A stretch of 64,000 bases of DNA, from NCBI RefSeq assembly GCF_000737065.1, contig NZ_AQRC01000006.1, positions 124,001-188,000 of the forward strand, in the 5' to 3' direction. Positions 27,121 through 36,734 of this stretch are shown piece after piece (within the stretch, counting starts at the first letter, position 1; each line of letters starts with the position of its first letter). Position numbers and translations under genes: made by a program. Source of the stretch: Thioclava atlantica. Lineage in GTDB: Bacteria; Pseudomonadota; Alphaproteobacteria; Rhodobacterales; Rhodobacteraceae. The notes under the pieces were generated by a model. It had not been told where the DNA came from. It ran no database searches and was given only the letters and a program-made list of their open reading frames with translations.

Positions 27121-28422
27121 ATGGCGAAACGGACAACCCGGAAATCTCAGACCGAGGGGCAGCCGGAAGACGCGCCGGAAAAGGACGAGACGACCGCCGC
27201 TGCGAGCGAGGTCGACAACGCGCCCGCTGAGAGCGACGAGACCGCGGCAGGCGAAACTCCTCCGCAAAGCGATGCAGCGCCGAGCGCCGATCGCGTGACG
27301 TCCGAGGAGCCGGAAGCCCCCTCCGGGCAGGCGCCGGAGACGACCGCAGCAGAGGCTGAAACCACGGCCGAGCCCAGCGAAGAGACCGCAGCCGTCCCCG
27401 CGGGCGAAAGCGCCGCTGCCGAAGAGCAAGCGCGGAGCGAAACGGAAACCGGCCCGGCACCCGCACCGCCGCCCCCCGTCATCGTGAAGCGCGGCGGATT
27501 CGTTCCGGTCGTGCTCGGCGGTGTCGTCGCTGCGGCGATCGGCGCGGGGGCTGTCATCTACGCGCTGCCGCATCTTCCCCCGCAGCTTTCCGGCCTGCTG
27601 CCCCAGCCACCGCAACAGACTGACCTTCAGGCGGCGCTGGATGCGAAGCTCGCCGCCCAGACCAAGAAGATCGACGCGCTGGGCGAAGAACTCGCGAGCC
27701 TGAAATCCGCAACTCCGCCCGCGCCCGATCTGTCGGGTGTGAAATCGGTGCTCGACCAGATCACCGCGGATGTGGAGGCGAACAAGTCGGCGATCGCGGA
27801 TCTGGGCCAGCAGATCAAGGCCCTGCCGCAGCAAGGTGACGGCTCCTCGCAGGCGCAGATCGAAGCGGCCGCGAAGGCGGCCGAGGATCGGATCAAGCAG
27901 GCCGAGGCGCAGGCCGAGCAGCTCAAGGCGCAATCCGAGGCGGCGGCGAAGGCGGCGATGGTTCAAGCGGCCGCCGCACGGGCCAAAGCCGCGCTCGAGA
28001 TGGGCGCGCCGCTCGGTCCCGCTCTGGCGGATCTGAGCGCAGCCGGGGCATCGGTTCCCGCCGCGCTCAGCGCCGAGATCCCCAGCCAGCAATCGTTGCA
28101 GCAAAGCTTCCCGGATGCGGCGCGGGCCGCACTGGCCGCCGCGCGTCGTACCAAGGCGGGCACCACGCTGAGCGACCGGATCGGCGCTTTCCTTCTGGCG
28201 CAGACGGGCGCGCGTTCGGTTGCGCCGCGCGAAGGCAACAGCCCGGACGCGGTTCTGTCGCGGGCACAGGCCGATGTCGATGCGGGTCGTCTGGGGGCGG
28301 CTCTCGACGAGATCTCCAAGCTTCCCGATGTCGCGCAGGCTCCGCTTTCCGACTGGGTCGCCAAGGCGAAGACGCGGCTTGCCGCGATCGACGCGGTCAC
28401 CCAACTCGGCGCGACGCAGTAA
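27121..28422 (+). CDS. Mitofilin/Mic60 homologue (COG4223 family)
   Basis: 433 aa. Residues 1-120 are a highly acidic Ala/Glu/Thr/Pro-rich low-complexity stretch. One membrane helix (about 123-147) follows, then a coiled coil about 170-290, and a C-terminal helical domain with the mitofilin-like DVDAGRLGAALDEISKLP motif. This is the bacterial relative of mitochondrial Mic60, which bends membranes at cristae junctions; alphaproteobacterial homologues are tied to inner-membrane architecture. The hemD neighbour and downstream hemY match the known gene order. Confidence 0.88.
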   Translation: MAKRTTRKSQTEGQPEDAPEKDETTAAASEVDNAPAESDETAAGETPPQSDAAPSADRVTSEEPEAPSGQAPETTAAEAETTAEPSEETAAVPAGESAAAEEQARSETETGPAPAPPPPVIVKRGGFVPVVLGGVVAAAIGAGAVIYALPHLPPQLSGLLPQPPQQTDLQAALDAKLAAQTKKIDALGEELASLKSATPPAPDLSGVKSVLDQITADVEANKSAIADLGQQIKALPQQGDGSSQAQIEAAAKAAEDRIKQAEAQAEQLKAQSEAAAKAAMVQAAAARAKAALEMGAPLGPALADLSAAGASVPAALSAEIPSQQSLQQSFPDAARAALAAARRTKAGTTLSDRIGAFLLAQTGARSVAPREGNSPDAVLSRAQADVDAGRLGAALDEISKLPDVAQAPLSDWVAKAKTRLAAIDAVTQLGATQ

Positions 28423-28432
28423 GGAGGCGGGA

Positions 28433-29914
28433 ATGGTCTGGTCTTTCATCAAAATCGCGCTGTTCATCGTGGTCGTAGCGGCGGCGACGCTCGGCTTCGC
28501 GCATCTGGCCGACATGTCGGGCGGGCTGCGGGTCACCACGATGGGAATGGAATTCAGCCTCGGGCCGCTGCAAACGGTGATCGTCGCGATCCTCGCCTTC
28601 GTGCTGGTCTGGTTCACGATCAAGCTGGTGGGGCTCGTCGTGGCCTTCCTGCGCTTCCTCACCGGCGACGAGACGGCGCTCACCCGCTATTTCGACCGCA
28701 ATCGCGAGCGCAAGGGTTACAAGGCGCTCTCTGAGGGGATGATGGCGGCCGCGGCGGGCGAGGGGCGTCTGGCGCTTTCGAAGGCCGCCAAGGCGGAGCG
28801 CTTTCTTCAGAAGCCGGAACTGACCAATCTGCTCACCGCGCAGGCGGCGGAGATCACCGGCGACCGGAGCAAGGCCACCGAGGTCTACAAGCGGCTTCTT
28901 CAGGACGAGCGGACGCGGTTCGTCGGGATCCGAGGATTGCTGCGGCAGCGCCTCGACGAGGGCGATACCGACACGGCGCTCAAACTCGCGCAGAAAGCCT
29001 ATGCGCTCAAGCCCGGCCATCGCGAGGTGCAGGACACGCTGCTCGACCTTCAGACCCGCAAGGGCGACTGGAAAGGCGCGCGCGAGGTTCTCAAGACCAA
29101 GCTGCGCCAGGGCGAGTTGCCGCGCGACGTTCACAAGCGCCGCGATGCCGTTCTTGCCCTGCAGGAAGCCAAGGGCGTGATGGAGGAAGGCGCGAGCCTC
29201 GAGGCCCGCGAAGCCGCGATCTCGGCGGCGAAATCCTCGCCCGACCTGATCCCGGCGGTGGTGATGGCCGCGCGCGCCTATCTCGACAAGGACAAGCCGA
29301 AGGCAGCGGACCGAATCCTGCGCAAGGCCTGGGAGGTCCAGCCGCATCCCGATCTTGCCGCGGCCTATGCCGAGATCGCGCCGAACGAGACTGCCGAGGC
29401 ACGTCTCAAGCGGTTCGGCAAGCTGCTTGCGCTGCGGCCGGATCACGAGGAAACCCGGCTCCTGAAAGCCGAGCTCTCGATTGCGGCGGAAGATTTCCCC
29501 GCGGCGCGCCGTGCGCTCGGCGATCTGGTGGAAACCCATCCGACGGCGCGGGTGCTGACCATCATGGCGGCGGTCGAGCGCGGCGAGGGCGCCGATGACA
29601 TGGTCGTACGCGGCTGGCTCGCCCGAGCCCTGACGGCCCCGCGGGGCCCGCAATGGTGCTGTGACAAATGCCACAACATCCAGGCGGAGTGGGCGCCGGT
29701 TTGCGACAATTGCGGCGGCTTCGACACGCTGAGCTGGCGCGAGCCGCAACAGGCCCAAGCGCCGCTCCCGCATGGGGCCGAGATGCTGCCCCTGATCGTC
29801 GGGAAACCCGACAAGCCGAAGGCCAGCGAGACGGAGAAAGCCGAAATCGCCGAGGCCGAGATCGTCGAAAGCGAGGAGCAGTCGGCAGGAGAGGCGGAAA
29901 CCGCGCCGAAGTGA
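28433..29914 (+). CDS. hemY: HemY-like membrane TPR protein with C-terminal zinc ribbon
   Basis: 493 aa from ATG 28433, with AAGGAGG six bases upstream. Two N-terminal membrane helices (about 5-25 and 40-62) are followed by the HemY_N region and TPR-like helices to about residue 400. Near the C-terminus is a four-cysteine ribbon with CDKC and CDNC flanked by Trp, resembling the rubredoxin-like domain of LapB/YciM. An acidic tail closes the protein. The role in heme synthesis is historical and unproven; partnership with the upstream Mic60 homologue is inferred. Confidence 0.88.
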   Translation: MVWSFIKIALFIVVVAAATLGFAHLADMSGGLRVTTMGMEFSLGPLQTVIVAILAFVLVWFTIKLVGLVVAFLRFLTGDETALTRYFDRNRERKGYKALSEGMMAAAAGEGRLALSKAAKAERFLQKPELTNLLTAQAAEITGDRSKATEVYKRLLQDERTRFVGIRGLLRQRLDEGDTDTALKLAQKAYALKPGHREVQDTLLDLQTRKGDWKGAREVLKTKLRQGELPRDVHKRRDAVLALQEAKGVMEEGASLEAREAAISAAKSSPDLIPAVVMAARAYLDKDKPKAADRILRKAWEVQPHPDLAAAYAEIAPNETAEARLKRFGKLLALRPDHEETRLLKAELSIAAEDFPAARRALGDLVETHPTARVLTIMAAVERGEGADDMVVRGWLARALTAPRGPQWCCDKCHNIQAEWAPVCDNCGGFDTLSWREPQQAQAPLPHGAEMLPLIVGKPDKPKASETEKAEIAEAEIVESEEQSAGEAETAPK

Positions 29915-29966
29915 GCATTTTGGGGCTACACATCCCCGATCGGTCATGCTAATCGCCCGCCACGGC

Positions 29967-30042
29967 GCCGGTGTAGCTCAGCTGGTAGAGCACGTCATTC
30001 GTAATGATGGGGTCGGGGGTTCGAGTCCCTTCACCGGCACCA
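29967..30042 (+). tRNA. tRNA-Thr (anticodon CGT)
   Basis: A 76-base cloverleaf including encoded CCA. The acceptor stem GCCGGTG pairs with CACCGGC, the anticodon stem CGTCA with TGATG, and the loop TTCGTAA places CGT at positions 34-36 (30000-30002), decoding ACG. The D arm has AGCTGGTA and the T loop TTCGAGT. It lies between hemY and the minus-strand flgI. Confidence 0.97.
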
Positions 30043-30112
30043 GTTTTCCCGCTCCGAGCGGGCGCACGGCGGGGCCTCTGGCCCCGTTTCGTGTTTTCCG
30101 GGCCTGCGTTCT

Positions 30113-31210
30113 TCAGTTCACGAGAAATTCCGCATGGAGCGCGCCCGCGGCATTGATGCTTTTCAGGATATCGATCATGTCGCGCGGGCTGACGCCGAGC
30201 GCGTTGAGCCCGGCCACGACCTGGGACAGCGAGCTGCCCTCGGCCATTTCGGCCATGCGGATCCCCGGCTCCTCCGTGAGCGTCGCCTGCGAGCGCGGGA
30301 CCACCACGGTTTCGCCGCGGGCGAAGGGGTTGGGTTGTACGACGAGCGGGCTTTCCTCGATCTTGAGGGTCAGGTTGCCCTGGCTGACCGCGACGCGGGA
30401 GATCCGCACATCCTCGCCCATCACGATCGTCCCCGAGCGCTGATCGACGACGACCCGCGCGCGCTGTTCGGGTTCGACCCCCAGCGTTTCGATGCGGCCG
30501 ATCGCATGGGCCACGGAACGCGCGCCCGTCGCCTTGATCGACACGGCGACCGTTCCGCCATCGAGCATCTCGGCAACGCGCTGGCCGAAGGCGCGGTTGA
30601 TCGCGGTCTCGATCCGGCCTGCAGTGGTGAAATCGGGGCTGCGCAGAGCGAGCCGAATCATCGACAGATCGTTGATGGCGAAGTCGATCTCGCGCTCGAC
30701 ACGGCCGCCCGAGGGGATGTTTCCCGAGGTCGGAACGCCCTGCGTGACCGAAGCGCCTTCGCCCTGGGCCGAGACCCCGCCGGCGATGATCGTGCCCTGG
30801 GCCACCGCGTAGATCTCTCCGTCGGCGGCCTTGAGGGGCGTCATCACCAATGTGCCGCCAAGCAGGCTCTTGGCGTCGCCGATGGCCGAGACCGTGACGT
30901 CGATCCGGCTTCCGGCGCGGGCGAAGGGCGGAAGGGCGGCAGTGATCATCACCGCGGCGACGTTCTTGGGGCGGAATTGCTCTCCGGTAACGTTAACGCC
31001 GAGGCGCTCGAGCATGTTCGACATGATTTCTTCGGTGAACGGGGCGTTGCGCAGCCCGTCCCCCGTGCCATTGAGGCCGACGACGAGGCCGTAACCGATC
31101 AGGTCATTGCCGCGCACCCCATCGAATTCCACGAGGTCCTTGATCCGGATCGGAGCGGCTGCGGCGAATGATGGGAGCAGGAGGGCCAGGATCAGCAGGA
31201 GCCGTGTCAT
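30113..31210 (-). CDS. flgI: Flagellar P-ring protein FlgI
   Basis: 365 aa, normal length. The signal peptide is cleaved after AAAA (about residue 19). The mature protein begins PIRIKDLVEFDGVRGNDLIGYG, the FlgI hallmark, and has LGGTLVMTPLKAADGEIYAVAQG. It forms the periplasmic P-ring around the flagellar rod. It overlaps flgL by four bases and is the last gene of this flagellar run. Confidence 0.95.
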   Translation of the reverse strand: MTRLLLILALLLPSFAAAAPIRIKDLVEFDGVRGNDLIGYGLVVGLNGTGDGLRNAPFTEEIMSNMLERLGVNVTGEQFRPKNVAAVMITAALPPFARAGSRIDVTVSAIGDAKSLLGGTLVMTPLKAADGEIYAVAQGTIIAGGVSAQGEGASVTQGVPTSGNIPSGGRVEREIDFAINDLSMIRLALRSPDFTTAGRIETAINRAFGQRVAEMLDGGTVAVSIKATGARSVAHAIGRIETLGVEPEQRARVVVDQRSGTIVMGEDVRISRVAVSQGNLTLKIEESPLVVQPNPFARGETVVVPRSQATLTEEPGIRMAEMAEGSSLSQVVAGLNALGVSPRDMIDILKSINAAGALHAEFLVN

Positions 31211-32211
31211 CGCATGTACTCCGTCATCGAGAGGGCCGAGAGTCGCGAGGTGAGCGTGTAGAGCGTCTCGATCTGGCTCCGCACGGCCTCGAGCGCAGTG
31301 GCGCTCTCGTATGGATCGGCGCCTATCAGGCTTGCCCGCGCGAGATCGAGCGCGGCGCTTTCGGCGCCGTTGCGGGTGGTCGTGGCTGCAATGCGGGCCT
31401 CGATCGTGCCGATCTCCGCGGCGAGATCGGTCAGCGCGAAATCGGCCGCGGCAATCTGCTCTCCGGCTGCGGCAGTCATCGTGCTGCGGGCCGGCAGGTC
31501 ACCGGCGAAGAGCCCGCCATCGAGGAGAGCCGCGGTCGCGAAGCCTTGCATAGCACTCAGAAGGCGCGGGTCGGTAGCGGTGACATCGAGGCGCAGACTG
31601 TCTCCCTCTCCGAGGCGGAAGACGGTTTGCGACGCGCTGCCCTGGTAGACGGTGGCGGCAAAGCCGGTCGGTTGCGCGAACCAGTCCGCGATCCGCGCGA
31701 GCGCATCTGCAGGATCGGTTGCCCCGGCGAGTTCCGTGGAAAGCGCCGAGAGGATCGCTTGCGGATCGGGCAGGGGCGCGGTGTCGATCGCGGCACCGGA
31801 AAACGCATAGCGGCCGGCCGCATTGGTGTTGAGCGTGGCGACGAGGGTGGAAAATTTCGTCGCGGCATCGGCGACGCTCGCGTCGATCATCGTTGCCGTG
31901 CCCGTCGCGGCCGCCGAAAGCAGCGGCACGCTCGATCCGCTCGCGAGCGAACGGATCGTTTCGACGGCGCGCTGCATCGTTCCGGCGTGGAGATCGGCCT
32001 CGACCGCGGCGGTCCGATAAGCGGCAAGCGTGGAGCGGCTCTGATCGATCTTCGCCAGGGCGGTGAAATCGCCTGACACGGCGGCTCCGAGATCGGAGCG
32101 GATGCCGGTCATCACCTCTTTGGTAAGCGAAGTCATCGCCGTCTTGAGCTGCTGATCGTGGCGGCGGAGCTGGAAGGCCTGGGCCATATCCCCGAAGGAA
32201 ACGTAATTCAT
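31207..32211 (-). CDS. flgL: Flagellar hook-filament junction protein FlgL (HAP3-like)
   Basis: 334 aa. The flagellin-type N-terminal helix (residues 1-60, MAQAFQLRRHDQQLKTAMTSL) and C-terminal helix (ATALEAVRSQIETLYTLTSR) pair as in HAP3 and flagellin. The middle is variable. Position after flgK and before flgI supports the call; sequence conservation is modest. It starts one base after the flgK stop. Confidence 0.85.
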   Translation of the reverse strand: MNYVSFGDMAQAFQLRRHDQQLKTAMTSLTKEVMTGIRSDLGAAVSGDFTALAKIDQSRSTLAAYRTAAVEADLHAGTMQRAVETIRSLASGSSVPLLSAAATGTATMIDASVADAATKFSTLVATLNTNAAGRYAFSGAAIDTAPLPDPQAILSALSTELAGATDPADALARIADWFAQPTGFAATVYQGSASQTVFRLGEGDSLRLDVTATDPRLLSAMQGFATAALLDGGLFAGDLPARSTMTAAAGEQIAAADFALTDLAAEIGTIEARIAATTTRNGAESAALDLARASLIGADPYESATALEAVRSQIETLYTLTSRLSALSMTEYMR

Positions 32212-32212
32212 C

Positions 32213-33667
32213 CTACAACTCCAGAAGTTGTTTGATCAACGTGTCGACGGTCTGGATCACCCGGGCATTCGCGGCATAGGCCTCTTCGATCTGAAGGAGT
32301 TTCTGCAACTCGCGATCGGTGTCGACGCCATCGGCGAGCGCCATTTCCTTGAGCGCGCCATGGCGCGTCGCCGTGAAGCTTTCCCGGGCATCGGCCGAGA
32401 GACGGGCGCTGGCGCTCGCGGAGAGAAGATCGGCCGCGAGGCCGGCGCTGGAACGCGCTCGCGGACCGAAACCGCCCGAGGAGGGCGTCACTTCGCGCGC
32501 GAAGGCATCGGCCAGGCGCGAGAGTTGCTCGGAATTGCCGGGCGCGCCGGGCAGTGCGGCGCCAAGCCCGTCGCGCAGCCGCCAGAGTGCGCCGCCGCGC
32601 TCGGGATCGGCCAGGGCAGTGACCTCGATCCGGCCGCCAAGCCCGATCTCGTCGGCAGGGTCGACGGGGTTTCCACTATCGGTGAAAAGACCCGGCGCAC
32701 CAGGCAGGAGGCTCGGGTCGGTCGCCGGATCGGAGAAACGCTCGATCAGGTTGCGGGCATAGCCGTCGATCCTGCTCTGGGCCTGCGGCGCCAGCTCGTC
32801 GCGGATCGCGAAGAGGGCGCCGAGCGAGCCCCCGCCCAGGGTACGATCATCCGCGCTTGAAACGGGCATGTCGTTGAGCGTGAGACCCGAGAGCGCGCCG
32901 CTCGCCTGAGTCATGTCCGCGGTAATCACGCCGACGGGTTCGAACCCGATTTTCGCGGGGCTGCCCTCGAGAAGGATTGCACCGCCGGAGGTGAAAAGCG
33001 CGATCCGGCCGTTCTCGCGGGCAACCTGCCGGACCGGGACGATCCGTGAAATGTCGTCGACAAGGGCCTGACGCTGATCGAGCAGCGCGTTCGCATCATG
33101 GCCCGAGGCCCGCTCCGCCACAATTTTTGCATTGAGATCGTCGATCCGGACGAGGGACTCGTTGAGGTGGCCCACCTCCTGGGCGATCCGCCGATCCGCT
33201 AGGGCCCGGCTGTCCTGAACATGATCGGTGAGCCTGTTGAGATGATCGGAGATGGAGGTGGCCGCGTCGAGAACCGCGGCAAGGCGCGCATCGCTTTCGG
33301 GCCGGCTTGTCGCCTCGATCAGGCGGGACTCGAAAGTGGCGAGCTTTTGCGAGAGGGAGGCTGGATCTTCCGGATCTCCGATCCTGCTTTCGAGATCGGC
33401 ATGGAAGCCTTGGCGCAAAGAAGCGTTCTGCATCTCCGCATCGGCGAGTCTCAGGTCGCTGCGCAGGCTTTCGTTCACGATCCGGTCGACCGAGAGCACG
33501 GCCACGCCCGCGCCCTGACGGCCGAGCATCTGTGCGCCCAGACGCACCTCTCGGCGGGCATAGCCCTCGGTCATCACATTGGCCGTGTTCGAGGCCACGG
33601 CCTCGGCCATGCGCGAGGCGGCAGTGAGCCCGGATACAGCGTTCGATAGGGTCTGCGAAATGCTCAT
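32213..33667 (-). CDS. flgK: Flagellar hook-associated protein FlgK (HAP1)
   Basis: 484 aa. The N-terminal rod-domain motif ALSNAVSGL...ASNTANVMTEGYARREV is diagnostic of axial flagellar proteins (ANPDLT-like region). The C-terminal EEAYAANARVIQTVDTLIKQLLEL is the FlgK/FlgE C-terminal helix. It joins hook to filament together with FlgL. Confidence 0.93.
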   Translation of the reverse strand: MSISQTLSNAVSGLTAASRMAEAVASNTANVMTEGYARREVRLGAQMLGRQGAGVAVLSVDRIVNESLRSDLRLADAEMQNASLRQGFHADLESRIGDPEDPASLSQKLATFESRLIEATSRPESDARLAAVLDAATSISDHLNRLTDHVQDSRALADRRIAQEVGHLNESLVRIDDLNAKIVAERASGHDANALLDQRQALVDDISRIVPVRQVARENGRIALFTSGGAILLEGSPAKIGFEPVGVITADMTQASGALSGLTLNDMPVSSADDRTLGGGSLGALFAIRDELAPQAQSRIDGYARNLIERFSDPATDPSLLPGAPGLFTDSGNPVDPADEIGLGGRIEVTALADPERGGALWRLRDGLGAALPGAPGNSEQLSRLADAFAREVTPSSGGFGPRARSSAGLAADLLSASASARLSADARESFTATRHGALKEMALADGVDTDRELQKLLQIEEAYAANARVIQTVDTLIKQLLEL

Positions 33668-33697
33668 CGTGCTCTCCTGGTGCCGCCCCGTTCAGGG

Positions 33698-35032
33698 TCA
33701 GCGTTTGATATTCGTCGTCTCCTGCAACATCTCGTCCACCGTCTGGATCACCTTCGCGTTCGAGGTATAGGCGCGCTGGGTCTGGATCAGGTTCGTCAGT
33801 TCCCGCGCGACATCAACCGTCGATCCTTCGCGCGCATAGCCCTCGATCGAGCCGGTCGGTCCGTCGCCGGCATCCCACAGGAAGAAGGAGCCCGAGGTGG
33901 GCGAGACCTGGAATGTCTGGTTGTCGAGGGCGATCAGACCGTTCTGATTGGGCACGTCGACGAGCGGGATCTGGTAGACGGTTCGGATGAAGCCGGTGTC
34001 GTAGGTCGCCTTGAGATACCCGTTCTCGTCGATCTCGACCGCCGTGAGGTTGCCCACGGGCGATCCGTCCTTCGTGATCGAGGTCGGCGCGAAACTGTCG
34101 GAGAGTTGGGTCAGGCCGTTGGTGTCGCCGATCGTGCCGATCGTCATCTCGAGCGGGCCGCCCGCGACGGTGAGGTCCAGCAGCCCGGACGCGGGATCGT
34201 AAGCGCCGCCCGAAACGACCGTCACCGAGGCCAGGGTGCCGCCATTGCCGCGGCTGGCGTCGAAGGTGAGAGTGTATTCGCCGATGATGCTTTCGTCGAC
34301 GGCGGGGGTCGCGGGATCGTCCACCGAGGCGGAATCTCGGATCACCATCGTCCATTCATTCGAGGAGCCGGTTGCCGGAACGCTGGGCGTGAAGGTGATG
34401 TCGAGCGTCTCCGAGGTGCCGAGATTGCCGAAATATTCGACCGAGAGCGGCAGCGCCTCCCCCGTCGAGCCGGCCTCGGTGTCGACGGCGGGCAGGTTGA
34501 CGCCGAGATTCATCCGCGTCGTCGGGTCGCCGGCGGTCTGGTTCGCGTTGATCATGACCGGGGCGAGCCCGGAGGTGGTGTCGCGCGGCAGGACCGGGAT
34601 CGAGCCATCGGCATTGGCGGGCCAGCCGAGCAGAACGAGGCCCGACTCGGTCCGCAAGGTGCCGTTCGCATCGGTCCGGAACGCGCCCGTCGTCGTCATC
34701 ATCAGGGGTTGTTCGCCGGTCGTGTTGTCGACCGAGACCGAGGGAACGACCGGCAGCATCCCGCGACCCGCAACGGCGATATCGAGGGCGTTGGCCGTGC
34801 CGATAAGGGCGCCCCTCTCCTCGATCAGGCGGGTCGTGTCGGCGCGCACGCCGCCCGCGGAATAGGCCCCCGCGCCACGTGCCTGATTGATCACCATGCT
34901 TTCGAATTCGGCGATGGCGCGCTTGTAGCCATAGGTGCCCGAATTCGCGATATTGTCCGAGATCGTGGCGAGCCGGGTGGCATTCGCGGCCAACCCGGCG
35001 ACGCCCGCGTTCAGCGAGGAGGAAATCGACAT
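33698..35032 (-). CDS. flgE: Flagellar hook protein FlgE
   Basis: 444 aa from the ATG at 35032; the 16 upstream in-frame codons are Arg/His-rich and unconserved. The N-terminus MSISSSLNAGVAGLAANATRLATISDNIANS is the flagellar rod/hook motif, and the C-terminus has the paired EGSTVDVARELTNLIQTQRAYTSNAKVIQTVDEMLQ helix. The central beta-rich region is hook-type. It lies between motB and flgK in the flagellar transcription unit. Confidence 0.93.
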   Translation of the reverse strand: MSISSSLNAGVAGLAANATRLATISDNIANSGTYGYKRAIAEFESMVINQARGAGAYSAGGVRADTTRLIEERGALIGTANALDIAVAGRGMLPVVPSVSVDNTTGEQPLMMTTTGAFRTDANGTLRTESGLVLLGWPANADGSIPVLPRDTTSGLAPVMINANQTAGDPTTRMNLGVNLPAVDTEAGSTGEALPLSVEYFGNLGTSETLDITFTPSVPATGSSNEWTMVIRDSASVDDPATPAVDESIIGEYTLTFDASRGNGGTLASVTVVSGGAYDPASGLLDLTVAGGPLEMTIGTIGDTNGLTQLSDSFAPTSITKDGSPVGNLTAVEIDENGYLKATYDTGFIRTVYQIPLVDVPNQNGLIALDNQTFQVSPTSGSFFLWDAGDGPTGSIEGYAREGSTVDVARELTNLIQTQRAYTSNAKVIQTVDEMLQETTNIKR

Positions 35033-35126
35033 GTTGCGCCTTTCTGCTGCGTGCCTACTCTTGCGGGCAGAGTGGCGCACGGAGGCTTAAGATCCTCCTA
35101 AGCTCCAGGATCTTTCGCCGACATGG

Positions 35127-35975
35127 TTAGCGCAGGCCGCGCAGGAGAACGATCTCCAGCCGGTTGTTGCGCGGGTCCATGGGCCGCGGGACGCTTGGCT
35201 TGCGGTCGGCAAATCCGGTGACGCGTTCGATCCGCGAAGGCTCGAACCCGGCCCCTTCGAGCAATTCGCGGGCTTGCTGGGCCCGGGCGGAGGAGAGCTG
35301 CCAGACCGGGTCGCGTACGAGCATCTTGGGATAGGCGCGGACATGGCCGTTGAGCGCGATATCGTTGCGCACCAGCGCGAAGACCCGCGCCAGCATTCCG
35401 GCAAGCTCGCGCAGGACGGGCCTGGGCGTGGCGCTGTCCGCCTCGAAGAGCGGCGCTCCGGGAAGGTCGTAGAACTCGACGATCAGACCCTCGTCGGTGA
35501 CCCGTGTGACAATATGCCGGGCGAGCTGACGGCTGACCATCGATTCACCGCCGCCCCCCTTCAGGGCCTGTTCGATCGCGCGCGCGGTCTTTTCGAATTC
35601 GGCATGGTCGGTGTCGCGCTTGTCCTCCGCCGAGCCTTGCCCGCGGGCCTGCCTCTCTTCGGTAGGACGCTGCGCGCTGGCGCCGGTCCCGGTCTGCGCG
35701 ATCTGATCCTCGGAGAAGACCGAGTCGCCGCCGAAGGCACCCTCGCCCCCGCCGGAAATGCGATTGATCGGGATCGTCGGATTGAAATAATCCGCAATCC
35801 CCTTGCGTTGTTTCTCGGTCGTCGCGTTCAGCAACCACATCAGCATGAAGAAGGCCATCATCGCGGTGACGAAATCGGCATAGGCCACTTTCCACGCCCC
35901 ACCGTGGTGCCCGTCGCCGCCGGAAACCTTCTTGCGCTTGATGATGATTGGCGCCGCATTGTCGCGGTTGCTCAT
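35127..35975 (-). CDS. motB: Flagellar motor stator protein MotB
   Basis: 282 aa. A basic N-terminus is followed by one membrane helix (about 32-50) whose Asp34 in AYADFVTAMMAFF is the proton-binding residue of MotB. A periplasmic linker and a C-terminal OmpA-like peptidoglycan-binding domain (RNDIALNGHVRAYP...SSARAQQARELL) follow. motA is not in this window, unusual because it commonly adjoins motB. First gene of the minus-strand flagellar run. Confidence 0.93.
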   Translation of the reverse strand: MSNRDNAAPIIIKRKKVSGGDGHHGGAWKVAYADFVTAMMAFFMLMWLLNATTEKQRKGIADYFNPTIPINRISGGGEGAFGGDSVFSEDQIAQTGTGASAQRPTEERQARGQGSAEDKRDTDHAEFEKTARAIEQALKGGGGESMVSRQLARHIVTRVTDEGLIVEFYDLPGAPLFEADSATPRPVLRELAGMLARVFALVRNDIALNGHVRAYPKMLVRDPVWQLSSARAQQARELLEGAGFEPSRIERVTGFADRKPSVPRPMDPRNNRLEIVLLRGLR

Positions 35976-36098
35976 CCCACCACCTCATTTCACCCGCCCC
36001 CGGTCTAACAAGGCTCGCTTAAGGCATCGTTGACAGCTAAAATGCTTCGATTTCTCGCGACGGCTTGTCGCGCCCAAGGCATTCGCTAGGTTTGTTCA

Positions 36099-36734
36099 AT
36101 GGCCGAAACTTCCGCCCCCGCGAAACTGGACCCGGCAGAGCTGATCGCCTGTCCGCAATGCGACGCGCTGCACCGCGCTGAGCATCTCCCCGAGGGTACC
36201 CGTGCGCGCTGCGTCCGGTGCAAGACGCTGCTCATCGTGCCGAGGGAGCGCTCGTTCCTGCATGTGATCGCGCTTTCCTTCACCGGGATGATCCTGATGA
36301 TCGGGGCGATCTTCTTTCCCTTCCTCGAGATCTCGGCGCGCGGGCTGACCCATGAAAGCTCGATCTTCGGCGTCGCGATGGCCTTTTCCGACGGGTGGCT
36401 CGCGCCGCTGGCCTTCGCGGTGCTATCGATGATCGTCGCGATCCCGGTCTTTCGGTTCCTGGCGCTGATCTACACGCTCTGGCCGCTGGCCAATGGCCAG
36501 CCCGCCTGGCCCCATGCGGCGCTGATCTTCCGGCTCGCCGAAGAGGCGCAGCCCTGGGCGATGGCCGAGATCTTCATCATCGGCACCGCGGTCGCGCTGG
36601 TGAAGATCGCCGGGCTCGCGCAAGTGTCGCTCGGGCCCGCCTTCTGGGCCTTCTGCGTGCTGATCATTGTCACCACGCTCAAGAATTCCTTTGTCAGCAA
36701 ATGGGTCATATGGGACGAGATCGAGCAGAAATGA
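36099..36734 (+). CDS. PqiA-type membrane protein, N-terminal half (zinc ribbon plus membrane domain)
   Basis: 211 aa. The N-terminal zinc ribbon has Cys18, Cys21, Cys38 and Cys41, followed by about four membrane helices with the PqiA-family GAIFFPFLEI motif. E. coli PqiA has two such domains in one polypeptide; here they are two overlapping genes (ATGA junction), so this is the first of a split pair. PqiABC bridges inner and outer membranes for lipid transport. It diverges from motB. Confidence 0.88.
   Translation: MAETSAPAKLDPAELIACPQCDALHRAEHLPEGTRARCVRCKTLLIVPRERSFLHVIALSFTGMILMIGAIFFPFLEISARGLTHESSIFGVAMAFSDGWLAPLAFAVLSMIVAIPVFRFLALIYTLWPLANGQPAWPHAALIFRLAEEAQPWAMAEIFIIGTAVALVKIAGLAQVSLGPAFWAFCVLIIVTTLKNSFVSKWVIWDEIEQK

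Noticed and set aside
29967-30112. Mobile-element integration at tRNA-Thr
   Set aside because: tRNA genes are common integration sites, but there is no integrase, no direct repeat of the tRNA 3' end nearby, and both flanks are ordinary conserved genes.
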